From the NCBI RefSeq assembly GCF_040869045.1, contig NC_090323.1, positions 156,446,426 to 156,510,425 on the forward strand: DNA of 64,000 nt, given 5' to 3'. Positions 32,641-44,040 of this stretch are shown piece after piece; the first letter of the stretch is position 1; each line of letters begins with the position of its first letter. The position numbers and the translations under genes are program-made. Under the pieces are notes generated by a model. The model ran no database searches, was not told the DNA's origin, and saw only the letters and a program-made list of their open reading frames with translations. The DNA is from Eurosta solidaginis. Taxonomy: Eukaryota > Arthropoda > Insecta > Diptera > Tephritidae.

Positions 32641-32989
32641 ATATTTATGCATGTTTGTATTTGTCGGTAAAAGTAGTAGTCACAGTGTAAGGAAATCCCC
32701 TGTAGCGACAATACGCAGCTATGAAATGTTACAACAAAGCAGTTGGTTGTATTGATTGGTAATAATGTGGACGAGGCAACGAACTAAGCCCAGTTTATAA
32801 AGCTGCCATCCGCGCCGTCACCCTTATCAACGTCACTACTACCATAAAATATGCAAAAATTGTAGTGAAAACGTTAAACTTTCGCAATTTATTTGATGTA
32901 CTTTGAGCTTATTTTACCACAGATAAACATGTTGGATTCTGTAGAAACACACATACAGCTATTGTCAAATAAAGAGACAGACGAGTTTC
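32641..32989. other. Unassigned stretch beside the LTR
   Basis: AT-rich, with no gene recognised. The first bases ATATT could be the target duplication of the gypsy element, but its partner is lost. Confidence 0.35.
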
Positions 32990-33343
32990 ATACCCAGCAA
33001 GTACTCGTACCCAAGAGTATTATAAGAATATCGAGATAGATATAGACTTCCCTATAACAAAACTGTAGGGATCGAAAAGTTTTGATTGAGCTGTAGCCGT
33101 TCGTTGACACGATACCTTGAAAAGAAATTGAGATATCTTTCTGAAATTTTGTATACTGACTTATCTAGATTCAGAATAAATTAGTAGTGAACACGGATGA
33201 AATCTAACGACAACTCTGACCTCTTTTTCTATGTCGAAAAACTCGAAAAAGAGAAAAATGCAACAATTCATTCCCAAGGACCGATAAAGGGATGAAACTC
33301 GATAGATGGGTTAATCTTTCAACCCAAATAAAGGTTATGTAAG
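32990..33343 (+). mobile_element. Decayed 5' part of a DINE-1/Helentron-like element
   Basis: It keeps ATCGAGATAGATATAGACTT, GATCGAAAA, TTGACACGATA.CTTGA and CAATTCATTCCCAAGGACCG in the same order as the other copies, with many substitutions and no termini. It is the most diverged copy in the window. Confidence 0.65.
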
Positions 33344-33344
33344 C

Positions 33345-34660
33345 TTGTAGTGGCCGGTAAATAAAGATCTCACATAGACTGAATGTGTCCATAGTGGCAC
33401 CTGAATTTGTTTCACGACCAAACGATAAATACCCGGACGTATGTTATAAAATAACTCCGTCCTCTTGGAAAATACTAGAAGTTTTCTTGACCTAGCTTAA
33501 TTACTGCCTCGAGATCTGGCAACTCTGTTACCCGCAGTAGGTGGAGCTCTACCCTCGTGAGGGCAGGAGACGTACACACAATGTGCTCAACCGTTTCTTC
33601 CTGCAGATCGCACTTCTTACATCTACTGTTACCGACGAGGTGTAACTCATAAGCATCTGACGCCAGAAGGCAGAGCGAAGTTAGTATGCCCGTCGTAAGT
33701 TTTATGTCTTCTCTCCTTAGAGATTTAAGCAAACTTTGTGAGTCAAAAGTCGTAGGATTTGTACATGATTTTAGAAATTTTGCAGCCTAGCGTTTGTGTC
33801 TACGCCTTTCCTGCTTGATGGATCATACGCTACACCTGTCTTCTTTTGATTTATCCAAAATAAATTGGGACACTTACCGTCGAGCCATCGAATACTGCAC
33901 CCTCCTTTGCCAACTCATGGGCCTTTTAGTTACTTTCTATCCCTTTATGACCAGGAATACAGTAATTATGTAAGTTCCGACCTGAGTGAAGTCTCTCCAA
34001 TGCTTGCACGAGATCTAGGACCCTCAAGGATTATTCTGCAATAAAGCATTGAATATCCCATATGAATTCGAACTTGGAAAACGTTCTTATTGCCCATTAA
34101 TTTTTGCTGATACTGCTCGCTCTTTATTTGGAATGTAGACGTTGTTACACAATTATTTCGCATCATCCCTTCACTACTGTGTTACCATTCCCGTAGTCTT
34201 TTTATAAGTCCCTGGACTGTATCTTGATTAGATAGGACTTTCCCCAGTTTTGTAGTTTGGCTGGAGTATTCGATTTCCTAATGTAATTTGTTCTGCTGAT
34301 TTCACGTTCATCGATACTCAACAGATCTTTGTATTCGTCCCAGCACTACTTGCTGTTTGCACCTTTTGTCACCATAAAAATGTCTTTACCTGTCCTCTTA
34401 GAAGAGTCTACCTTTACTACATCATGGCGGCTTTGCTTTTGCCTTGAATTTTCTCAGGGGACAAGTTATATTCAACGTAGTTGTCAGCGCATTTCATAAG
34501 AAGTTGTTGCACTACTCTAACTCATCTATCGTGGTAACCTCTTAAGGTTACCCAGTATTCCTGGAATTTGTACCAATCTATTTTCCAAGCGTTTCTAATG
34601 GTTTCCCTTCGCTACCCTCTTTAGGGGGATGCCGAATCTTATAAACGAACATCCTGTTAT
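33345..34660 (-). pseudogene. Decayed LINE: RNase H end and zinc-finger tail, with internal deletion
   Basis: The minus-strand frame 33732-33475 reads LRREDIKLTTGILTSLCLL and SRCKKCDLQEETVEHIVC, the Cys/His tail of an RNase H-bearing LINE. Upstream (33850-33960) PGHKGIESN, a stop and HELAKEGAVFDGS correspond to the RNase H end WVPGHKGIEGNEKADELA. Further upstream (34560-34640) IRNAWKIDWYKFQEYW resembles the linker between endonuclease and RT, so the reverse transcriptase has been deleted. The 3' UTR motif TTCAGTCTATGTGAGAT (reverse strand, near 33370) is shared with copies at 54645 and 61240. Confidence 0.65.
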
Positions 34661-34789
34661 ATAATGCTTATAAAGCACATTAACATATCATGAACGGCAC
34701 CCCTGTTAGCCACCTGTATATTACTCTATAGTATAATGGGGCCTTGTACTGGTAGGAGATGCGGTCTCGTCGTATCCGAAAAAAACTAT
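34661..34789. other. Short spacer
   Basis: Spacer between the decayed LINE and the SINE. No feature recognised. Confidence 0.3.
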
Positions 34790-35018
34790 TTAAAAAATAA
34801 AAATAAATGTAAGGCGCGATAACCTCCGAAGAGATCTAAGGCCGAGCTGCTTTCCCAATTTGCGTCGTGCTCCAACTTGATTTTCCTTACAAATTGGCCG
34901 GACGGGACCTACATGTTTTATGCCTACTCCGAACGGCATTGAAAAACCTTATTTCTAAAATTTTGATGTTGCTTTGCCCGGCACGCTACCATCGCACCAC
35001 GGTGGCCGCCGAAAAACT
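34790..35018 (-). mobile_element. tRNA-derived SINE, minus strand, internal deletions
   Basis: On the plus strand: A-rich tail, TAAATGTAAGGCGCGATAAC, GAGATCTAAGGCCGAGC and CTACTCCGAACGGCAT. Then a jump removes about 110 bases of body to TTATTTCTAAAATTTTGATG, and a second jump removes the B-box region before ACGCTACCATCGCACCACGG. Both head and tail are recognisable. Confidence 0.85.
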
Positions 35019-35162
35019 ATTTATATCTGGTAAATACGACATACATATCTACAGAAGTATCTGCATACATTTATTTTATATAGCACCATCTTGTTCTGCC
35101 CACATTCTGTGCATGTTTTTATAATTTTTTTTTATTTTTATAAAAGTGTCAATAGTACTTAC

Positions 35163-35268
35163 CAACGGCGGTTTGTCGGCCAAACGCTTGCAATTATTTA
35201 ACTCTGTGGGTGAGTTATCCTCGTCCGAGCTGGGTGGTGTACGCACAGTTTTCTCGTTATCATTGCAG
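35163..35268 (-). CDS. Host gene, internal coding exon (106 bp)
   Basis: On the minus strand this segment is preceded by AACAACAATACAG and followed by GTAAGTACTATT, a strong donor. It is open in one frame: after one base come 35 codons reading CNDNEKTVRTPPSSDEDNSP followed by TELNNCKRLADKPPL, a Ser/Pro/acid-rich, probably disordered segment. The phase at its start (needs two bases from the previous exon) matches the end of the candidate exon at 42019-42575, giving an AAC Asn codon at the junction. The acceptor has a poor pyrimidine tract. Codon composition is unlike the surrounding AT-rich DNA. I do not recognise the protein, so no symbol is given. Confidence 0.68.
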
Positions 35269-36479
35269 CTGTATTGTTGTTATTATTATCGAGTATGAAA
35301 GACATGCAATAAGAAATGAAGAAAAGATGGGGGAAATATATAAATAATAGTTAGCGATTGAAAATATTATAGACATACACACACAAACGAATATTAAAAC
35401 AAGAAAAATGTTCGATTGAATAATTGAAGAAAATGTTGTTGACTTCTTTATGAGTAAGCATAATGGCATTGTTAAATATTTATAGTCGAGTTGAAGGAGC
35501 AATTTGTTGTGGTGGTTTGGGATGTTTGGACTGTGGTCGTATTATGTATGTACATACATCTATGCAGGAAATTACGTAAATGTTTATGGTGTTTTCTTTC
35601 CTGTTTTTGCTATTTTGTTGTTTTCTGTTTTGTTGGTGTGATTTTTATGAGGGTTGCAACATGTGATTGTGGCCATATGCATAACCAAAGTCAAAGTAAC
35701 CGTTAAGGAATGCACATGTAAGTGTTTTATGGTGCCCTTTTTCCTTACACATCCGCTTAATTTTTTTCATTTTGTTGAACTTAACATTTCAAGATAATCA
35801 AAATTGACAACTGAAGTCCGTAAATTTCAAAGCTTGTATGAGTGCTTTCGTTTTATGAATATTTATATCTATGTTCGCTAAGTTATTGCTTTGCTTTCCC
35901 GCTCGTTTGTGTTTGGTATCTTTAAGGGTGTGCACTGGGCTGAAGGCGTGTATGCTTTTGTAAATTATTCGATTAGTTATATTGAGAACTACGGACATGC
36001 TTACCCGCAACGAGGTTTCGTTGAAGTTTTCAATTTCATTTCCTTTTTCTTTTTGTTTGGAAGTTTTTCATGTGAGACGTGTTAAAGTTTCCTTTTCCAC
36101 TATAAATTTAATTGCGTTAATAACGTATGAAATATGTTGTAAAGCATTTTATTGCATTAGGTAGTACTCAACGTTTTTTAAAGATAAATTATTTAGTTTT
36201 AAATAACATATATATTTTAGTTATTTTTTAAACATATACATATAAAGTATTTTCTGCTGCAGTTAATCTTCTTTCAAACCCGGGAGAGAGAACAAAGATA
36301 AAAAGGAGGGGGAAGAGTCTATCACCATCACTTGCTACATAATAGTTCAGACATCTTGGAATGACATAGGAAAATGGGCTCAGCGCATTTTTTTGGTCTA
36401 GACGGAAAATCCCGTCACACCAAGAATACAACCAGGGGGAGGATCTAACAATTAAAACCTCTATAATAACAGCGGGTTT
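35269..36479. other. Host intron sequence, unassigned
   Basis: AT-rich sequence between the candidate exons. No repeat family recognised. A minus-strand frame at 36228-36431 has no motif. Confidence 0.4.
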
Positions 36480-36766
36480 TGCCTCGTTCGCATATTTCTC
36501 CTAAGGTCTAGATAATTCACGAATATGGGACAGTTGTATAGCATACTTGGTTATTTAGCTATATGCGTGTGTATATGTGAGCATCAACTTCTGCTCTTAG
36601 GTGATGACTACATATGTGTATGTGAGATTATTCTTCGTCGCCTTCTATGTACGTGTGTAAATGGTTTATTTTGATGTGTTTATGTACACAAGTGTGGCTG
36701 CTTGCTTTATTGTTGTGCATTTACTTACTAACAGCATAGTGAGGCTAACATTTCCCACAATAATAT
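36480..36766 (-). repeat. Possible LTR fragment of a gypsy-type element
   Basis: The plus strand has CCTCGTTCGCATATTTCT near 36482 and ends with AGTGAGGCTAACATTTCCCACAA. These resemble CCTCGTTCGCATTTTTCT near 32210 and AGTGATGCTAATATCCGTGACA at the edge of the gypsy LTR. The order and spacing are similar but the middle is not alignable by eye. It would be a diverged solo-LTR remnant. Confidence 0.35.
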
Positions 36767-39054
36767 ATGGAAATTCATATTGCAGTTCAAGCATTACAAC
36801 CGATCCTTAAATTTGAGAACAATAGAATGGGTACCATTTTCTTGCAACTCCAGCAAAAAAAAGCTAAGTTTCCATTTATAGACTCATATATAACGTTAAA
36901 AATTGTAAGGTGGGTTTCGTCGAAGGCTGGGGTAGCACTCAGCCAATTCAGAGTCGAAAAAGGACACCTATTTCCTTTTGAAATGAACACACGTCTATTT
37001 GTTGTTGGTATTTGGTAAAACACATACACACCGTTGCAGAGAGGTAGACCTGGCCGAGGAATGGAAGGTGGTAATGGCATCCGCTCACACGCATGGGGTG
37101 CGGATCTTACTTTGCTGGTGGCTGAGCTTTCGCGCATCATGAAATGCAGATTATTTGCATTTAAGTAGAAGTGGATATGAAAAGGTTGAGAATTAAACGC
37201 CGTCTTAGCTAGACGATCGGTGCGCGAATAAAATGTTTGCCCATTATTACTTGCATTTGTCAGTGCCAGTCATTCGCTTGCAACCAGCTGTTACAGTGCT
37301 GGCGTATGTAATAGGGACAGTGCATTGGTTACAGTGGAGTGCATGTAGAAAATACTTGTAATGCAGGTAAAACGGCATTACAAAACTACTGAACTGCTTA
37401 GAACAACAAATATAATGAAATTTTTGCTAGAACGATACTGTCGACTTAGAACTCGTAAAAAAATACGAGGCGCGATAACCAAATTCGTGGACGAGACTCA
37501 GAACCCGCAACGACGGAAAATATGTGTATCACGGCTACCAGTGCCAGGACGCCGTTTGAACTTAAGGCGAAGAATTGGTTAAAAGCTAGCATCAAATCGA
37601 TTGAAAAATATGATAGAAGTACGAACGCCTCCAAACAAGATTAAATCCGCTTTGCACAATCTATCAAAAAAAAAAAAAAAGGATTTAAGCTGCCGCATAA
37701 AACTAAATTCGATATAATTCCTTCCTTTAAGCTGACATCAGGAACATACTATTGGTATTGGTATCACTGATATGAAATTCTTTATTAATTCTGTATTTTC
37801 TTAAGTGGATTAAATGACGAATGGGATATTGCGGTAAAGAAAAAAGAAGATAAAGTTTTTTCTATGGTTAGAGATGTTCTGCATCCTTATGATGTCAGGA
37901 AAACGCAGTGAATTCGAGGTATCCTCTACAAACCCCTACGCAGATATCAATACTGTGCTGCGGTTAAAAGTTCAACGTTTTCGCTGACTACGTCATGATA
38001 ATACTACCATCACTCGCTTTTGATAAAAAGGTTAAGGGGGTGGAATTTTACTTAAAATCTCTTGGTATTACCAACAATCGTCCGTTATCGTAGAGAATTG
38101 GGTTAATATGAGGTGGCCAAAATTGTTCAAGTGGTTAGACGATAATCAAAAAATGAAGCTGATACTGATAACTGTTAAATTACGCCTTTGACTTAATCGT
38201 TGTTTGGGAAGATTACTCTCGGTCGGTTTCTGCCTCTGTTACCTCAAGAGAGCAATGTGGTTGAAAATCAATATAGGGCAAGAGTCTGATGAACCTGCTT
38301 TTTCATGGATCGCGACGCATTTTATTTGCATTTTAAGAGTTATTACTTCACAGTGATGCATTTTATTAGCCTATCCTTCACAAGATCATCCTGATCATTT
38401 CACGGTTTATATCTCTAATAAATGGATTTCTAGGTTTTTTCATCTTCTGTCGAACGTTGTTCTGATTTCAGTGTACCTACGTTTATATGTTGCATTTTTG
38501 AACTTCTAACCTTTTGCAGGGGTAAGACCGGATAAAGTCGCGCATATCATTAGTAAGGACCACGCTAATGAAGACTTATTAAGAAGTGAATCACTTAGAC
38601 ATGCATTTTCAGGAGGGACATAGCACCCCGAAGAAAATTTTCTCAGAAAATACCAAATTTCTCAACAGTCTTACATTTTTATTGATAATCTTTAATGGTC
38701 TTCCTTTAAAAGATTGTAGCTCACGTTCTAGCCAGCTGTGAATAAATGGGAAATCCTTCATATAAACAATTTGTCATAGCCGGCTGGTTATAAATATGAA
38801 TTAATGTGTGACCAACTTGAAAAAGCATTTTGGTGAAACAAAGGCATTTCACAACTACGCAAAGCTCTTAAACGATTTTTTGAATACTTAGAATTTTTGG
38901 AAAGCTTTCGGTTAACTTCCGAAGTTTGGAAAATACTGAAGCAATTTTTATCAATTTCTTTTTTCTTTGGTAGTAAAAGTTTGTATACATTTTGTAACCA
39001 ACACTGTGCAAATCAATCCCAAAAGCATGCGCAAATATTTTCATAAAAAAAAAA
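36767..39054. other. Host intron sequence, unassigned
   Basis: About 2.3 kb with no recognised gene. The segment 36770-37140 and the frame 37361-37582 are less AT-rich but carry no motif I know. A run of about 15 A lies near 37666. Confidence 0.35.
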
Positions 39055-39118
39055 ATGTTTTTCTAAGCAGGGTCGCCTCTCAGCAGTGATCTGCCAAACA
39101 CTTCTAGTCGAGCCTCTC
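39055..39118 (+). mobile_element. SINE fragment
   Basis: Short piece of the SINE body: TTTTTCTAAGCAGGGTCGCC, TCTCAGCAGTGATCTGCCAA and ACACTTC match the family at the GGTCGCCCCTCGGCAGTG region. The head and tail are lost. Confidence 0.65.
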
Positions 39119-40629
39119 GACATTGAATTATGCAAGTTCCTGTGTTGACAGAACTTATGTCGTCTATTTTTTTAGTGTTTTTTCACTATATTGCCTTTCT
39201 ACTGATACTTCACTCATAACAAATTTTTCACAAATTATTAAGTAAATTATAAACAATGGTTCAACTATATGGTTGGCTCATCTGTAAAGCAACAAATTAT
39301 GTCTGTTCATATTGTCAAAATCTTTGTATTGGTATTAGGCGAATGGAATGAAATGAAAACATAAAACATAGCAGTTTTTGTGTGTGGTAAGAAAATGTTG
39401 TCAATGTGTTGGTTTCATTTTGAGTTTGCCGTCTCCTTTTGAAATTGGTTAATTCTTTGTAGTTTTATAAATAGAACAAAATCAAATATATCAGTTCCTT
39501 TGAAACCGCCACCAACAAAAAGCATAACTTAAACACATCATTACATACAAACAGCTGTCGCCTTGTCCGTCCTGATGTCAAGTTGTTTAAATTTTTACCA
39601 AACTATTAAATAAATTATATAATTTTATTCAGAATATTTTATGTTTTCATAAAGAAATCTCTTCTCGCAAGGTTCTCGAATCTTGAAACACTCGTTAGTT
39701 TCGCGAGCTTCTCAAAATTCAATTTAGGCGCTGTATTAGTTATGTTCCAAAATAAATATTTTTTTTGTGGTTTTGTGAAAATTTTTACTTGTGCTCAAGA
39801 AGAAATCGTATATAAAATCTCCAGTGCGAGCTTTACGAGAATTTCGAGATTCGAGAATCTCGCGAGAAGCCGAGACTGGCGAGAAATTTTTTCTCGAACA
39901 AACTCGATAATTCGTAAGCTCTATATTGAATCTTAACACCCTTCGGATAAAAATTGGTCAAAAGTCAATGTTAATTTTGAGAGACCTTCATATAACTCAT
40001 ATAAAACTGCATTCTCAACAGAATTTATAGAAATCCAAATAAAAAGTATAACATTTTTTTCGAATATTATAGCGTTTTCTTTTCTGAAATAAATTGTTGC
40101 CTAAGTAAATGGTAAAACCTTAATAGCGTTATTCCTACCCCAGAAAATGTTCAGCATTTATAGTGCATACAACGAATATTTTAACTCACCATATTCACTC
40201 ATATTAATAGAGTATATGTGGAACTTAAGAGCGAATTGAGAGTTTCACAGAGTTGCATTGCCACACCGCCATTTTATACAGGGTAAGAGTGTAACGCTTT
40301 GCGTTGCGAACAGGCAACAATTTTCACAAAAAAACGAAATACCCCGTAAAGGCGTTACCTGTTTTTTAGAATAGAACAACAACCCTTGCGCGGCGTACAA
40401 AAAGCATAACACTTTAGCCAGAAAAGGAAACTCTATTAGATCCATTTTTTTACAAAAATTATTTCTTTGATTTGATAGTTTTAATTACAAATATCTAAGA
40501 AGTTTTTGCTTAAAGCAGGGATCGCCAAAAGCTTTTTGTGGAAGCGTGACCACGCCTACTTTGAAATCCAAAAATAAAATAAAAATGGCGACGGAGCTAA
40601 TAAAAAGTACACTGTAAAAACTTCGAAAA
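39119..40629. other. Host intron sequence with a CTCGCGAG palindrome cluster
   Basis: No gene recognised. Around 39660-39900 there are repeated CTCG/CGAG words and a perfect TCTCGCGAGA palindrome at 39858-39867. Near 40205-40277 (minus strand) a TATAAAA motif is followed by a short ATG frame and a GGTGAGT donor-like site; see the rejected list. Confidence 0.35.
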
Positions 40630-41025
40630 TTCATAAAATACGATTTTTTTAATATATCTATCCTTTGGCGATTTTTTCATACGTCGCTTTCTATTAATGT
40701 ATGTATTATGTGTTTTAAATATGAGCCAAATCGGACTAGAAATACGATTTTTTTGAATATCTCGATCCTTGCGCCAACTAGCGGCAATTTTTTTTATAGG
40801 TCGCTTTCTATTTATGTATGGATTATTTGTTCCAAATATGAACCAAATGGGACCCAAATACGATTTTTTGAAATATTTCGATCCATGCGCCACCTATCGT
40901 AGTTTTTTTCTTATTATTGCATTGTCATCGGGTTCTGAACTACATTCCAAGTTTAACACTTTTAGCTTATCGGGAAGTTACTTAAATTTCGATTACAAAA
41001 TTCTGTTCGCTACACAGAGTCAAGC
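40630..41025. repeat. Tandem repeat of about 105-115 bp plus a common 3' flank
   Basis: TACGATTTTTTTRAATAT followed by CGATCC recurs near 40640, 40745 and 40860, each followed by GCGCCA.CTA.CG or TCGCTTTCTATT. The last unit runs into GGGTTCTGAACTAC, TTATCGGGAAGTTACTTAAA and a AAATAAACCCGTTT end. The same last unit and flank occur at 53562-53745, so this is a dispersed repeat. Confidence 0.8.
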
Positions 41026-42018
41026 TAAATAAACCCGTTTTAAAAAACACGACTATTATTTATTATATTCTATTAGGAATTTAATTATCTTCTTACTTCA
41101 AAATTTTCACTAATTTGTGGTTTTCATATTCAATTTTTAAGTTCAAGTGAAGCGAAATAAATTTTTGTCAGTGCATGTCTCTTCTTTATTTTGTTTTCTA
41201 AAAAAATAGCGACAACCAATCAACGATCAATGGTCAGTTGGACTTGGTAGTTTTCTAAATTAACGCATCGCATTGTTTTCTTGAATGCATTTAAAAATAC
41301 TTCTAAAGTTTAATTTAATTTAAAATTTAATTGTTAAATAAATCAAATAAAGCTTCATTGTTTTTGTACAGGTGCACCAAAAATATACCCAAGAGTATTA
41401 TATCAAAAGTAATTTTACAAGAAATTATAGCAGTTTAGTTCCTAATGGGCACATCATAATACATACATTCGGTTGTTGGCGAGAGGATAGAATGCGTGCG
41501 CGCGGGGATGTGTGGTGCGCTTGCCTATGCGGTGCGCTTCCCTGAGCGTTTTACAAAAACAATTCCGTGAAAGCGCTTATTGGAGTGATGATCAGTGACT
41601 TGAAGTATCAAAAAAAAAAAAAGAACAGTTGGAATAACGAAATTTTATAAGAATCGCCACTGCTGTTTTCAGTTCACTGCTATATATTTGTTCCATACCG
41701 CCCGCAAAATAAAAAGAGGTTTTAAAGTTACTTGCGCACTTATTTATACGACGATGACATCATATTATATTGAATGATGAGTCACCATTAAATACTTATG
41801 GGTTTAAAGTTTGACCATTTGTTTGCTTACAATAAAGGCACGTGCCTTGGCCATTCAATTTTGATAAATTTTGTATATTTGCTGGTACTTTCGAGGTTTG
41901 CTGAGCTTTATATTAAGCATATCCGCAAATCTTTTCTGCCTTTCAATATTAGTGTAGAATAAAAAGATACATATGAATATATATACAACAAAAAATTTTA
42001 CACTTTCACGTTACTCAC
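41026..42018. other. Host intron next to the 5' coding exon
   Basis: AT-rich sequence with no repeat recognised, apart from a run of 12 A near 41611. The donor of the 5' exon is at 42018-42013. Confidence 0.4.
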
Positions 42019-42575
42019 TTTAAATTCGCTTGCGTTAATAAATATACTGGACGCCGTTTGCGCCCCATGGCGTCATCATGCAACACTGGCGTTGAGGGTC
42101 GTGAATTACATTCCCCACCACCACCACCACCAGCATTAAGCAGCAGCTGCGGGGGTGATTTGTGTCGTCCACCATCCAATGTTGAAATGCCATTGCAATT
42201 AATACCACCAATGGATTTGCCAACTTTATGCATATTTGTGAATGAATTTGAAATTGTCTGTTTTGTGCTGAGATTGCTGGAATTCTTTTTGCGTTGTAAT
42301 GTCTTGGACGATGATGCGGACAATGAACGAAAACGCGGACAAGTCAATACAGCAGCCAAATTGACAGCGATGCGATTATCGAAACGATTGAAATAGCGAT
42401 TGTTGTCATAGTTCTGATGTTTGGTGTTGCTATTCGAATTACTGTTGCTGTTGTTGGTCATTGTGGTTGGAGATATTGTGGTTGTTGACGTGGTTTCTGC
42501 GGCATTAACAACTACCGCAGCGTCCGTTGTTGTAATATTGCTGTTATGCTCATAATCCAAATTATTGTTAATCAT
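42019..42575 (-). CDS. Host gene, 5' coding exon (185 codons plus 2 bases)
   Basis: The minus-strand frame from the ATG at 42575-42573 (context TTAAAAATGATT) runs open to the donor GTGAGT at 42018-42013. The protein is low complexity: T/S/N-rich (AETTSTTTISPTTMTNNSNS), then basic (RFRSLSASSSKTLQRKKNSS), a poly-Gly run (NAGGGGGGE) and RKRRPVYLLTQANL at the end. Such composition is typical of disordered N-termini in fly regulatory proteins. The exon ends two bases into a codon, matching the exon at 35268. The frame is open upstream of the ATG without another ATG to at least 42660, so the true start could differ. Gene not recognised. Confidence 0.65.
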
Positions 42576-43708
42576 TTTTAATGCGAATTTATGCGTCGCT
42601 TTTGCCAATTCTATGCTACAGGCGAAATTATGATTGTATGGGTTGTAGAGACTTTTTAATTTAAAAAAAATTTTTTTTTTATATACAACGTCTGACTATC
42701 TCTGCTCAATTTAAGCGTTATCTTTAGCACTCTTTTGTACAGCAATTTTCATGATACTTTTATTGCCTCATTTTTGTTGTCCTCTGCTTGTGTAAAATTA
42801 AATTTTTTTAAATTTATGAATTCACCAACATACATGCGACCATTAAACTGTGGGTGGTAACTGATTTCCGTCTGAGGTTAAATTTGCTTCTTCTTCATCA
42901 TTTTTATCATTCCTTTGGTTTCAAGCACATTTTATGCCATATTACCAAAGTTAATTCATGCGTTAACTGACATCACTTTGCACATAAATATGAACAAATA
43001 TAATAACAACAACTACAACAATTATAACAAATACCCATGGCAGGCATCCAAGGGCAGCCAAAGCGTTAAGCCGGAAGGAAGCAAACGCTGGCAAACCGCA
43101 AAACTCACAAACAACAATGGCAATGAGGCATTGCGTTCACTTCAATCACAAAGCCAATGCAATGCACAAAACGCTACAGGGGAGGCTGTGGGTTGTGAGA
43201 AGGGGAAAGAGGGAATGTTTTCATTACTTCCACAATCAGAGGCCGGTGAAGCAAAATGACTTGGCAAAAATACGATGCATGGTAAGGATTCGTAAAAAGG
43301 GTGGCGGTTGGCAAGAGGAAGGGATTTTTTATATTTAAAGAAAAATGCCTTTGTTTGATTTTTAAGCAAAATTTTCACTGTTACTAATGGGTTCGAATGC
43401 TAATTAAAATGTTAAATTTGAAATGATACTGATTGTTCTAACAATTGAAGGCAATAATGCAAATTGTACTCGTCTAGTATTAAAAACTCTGCTTCCGAGG
43501 AAACACCATGAAAAAATAAATGAAGTACACTTAATGACGAAAAAAAACATTTCGACCGCTGAGTGAAATATCATGTTATCTCGACAGCCGTTTCGAAAAT
43601 ATCCTATCTCAGCAAAATTCCTAAAAACGCCCTATTTCAATCAATCTATATCTCAGAATTGGTTTCAAAAACGCCCTATTTCAGAATTATGTATAAATAA
43701 ATGCTGTT
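42576..43708. other. 5' flank of the host exon
   Basis: May hold the 5' UTR or promoter of the minus-strand host gene. A plus-strand frame (42915-43259) with Asn-rich start is A-rich and lacks any domain. No TATA or initiator could be assigned with confidence. Confidence 0.35.
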
Positions 43709-44040
43709 GGCCACCGCGGGGTGATGGTAGCGTGCTCCGCCTAACACGCCCGGGGCAAAGCAACATCAAAATTTTAAAACAAAGTTTTTTCAATTACAAG
43801 AAAATTTTTCTAACCGGTTCGCCTCTCGGCAGTGATTGGCAAGCACTTCGAGCGTATTTCTGCTATGAAAAGCTTCTCAAATGAAAACTCATCTGCCTTG
43901 CAGATGCCGTTCGGAGTCGGCATAAAATCATGTAGGTCCCGTTCCGCCAATTTTTTGGGAGAAATTAAAAGGAGCACGACGCAAATTGGAAGAGAAAAGC
44001 TCGGCCTAAAATCTCTGCGCAGGTTATCGCGCCAAACATT
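43709..44040 (+). mobile_element. tRNA-derived SINE, nearly full length
   Basis: The head is GGCCACCGCGGGGTGATGGT followed by AGCGTGCTCCGCC. The B-box region is shortened (CCCGGGGCAAAG). The body has GAAAATTTTTCTAACCGG, GATGCCGTTCGGAGTCGG and AAGCTCGGCCTAAAATCTC, with tail GCGCCAAACATTTTTTTT. The tail T-run is directly followed by Helentron-like copy D. Confidence 0.87.

Noticed and set aside
37440..37480. SINE tail fragment (GAGGCGCGATAACC after an A-run)
   Set aside because: Only about 14 bases match the SINE end and the following sequence does not, so chance cannot be excluded.
40205..40277. Alternative first exon on the minus strand: TATAAAA near 40272, ATGAGTGAATATG then GGTGAGT donor
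   Set aside because: The 13-base coding part would leave phase 1. Joining it to the exon at 35268 runs into a stop, so it cannot be a coding first exon of that gene in this form.
42915..43259. Plus-strand Asn-rich frame of 114 codons
   Set aside because: The composition follows AAC/AAT microsatellite-like DNA. No splice signals or domain, and it lies in the probable 5' flank of the minus-strand exon.
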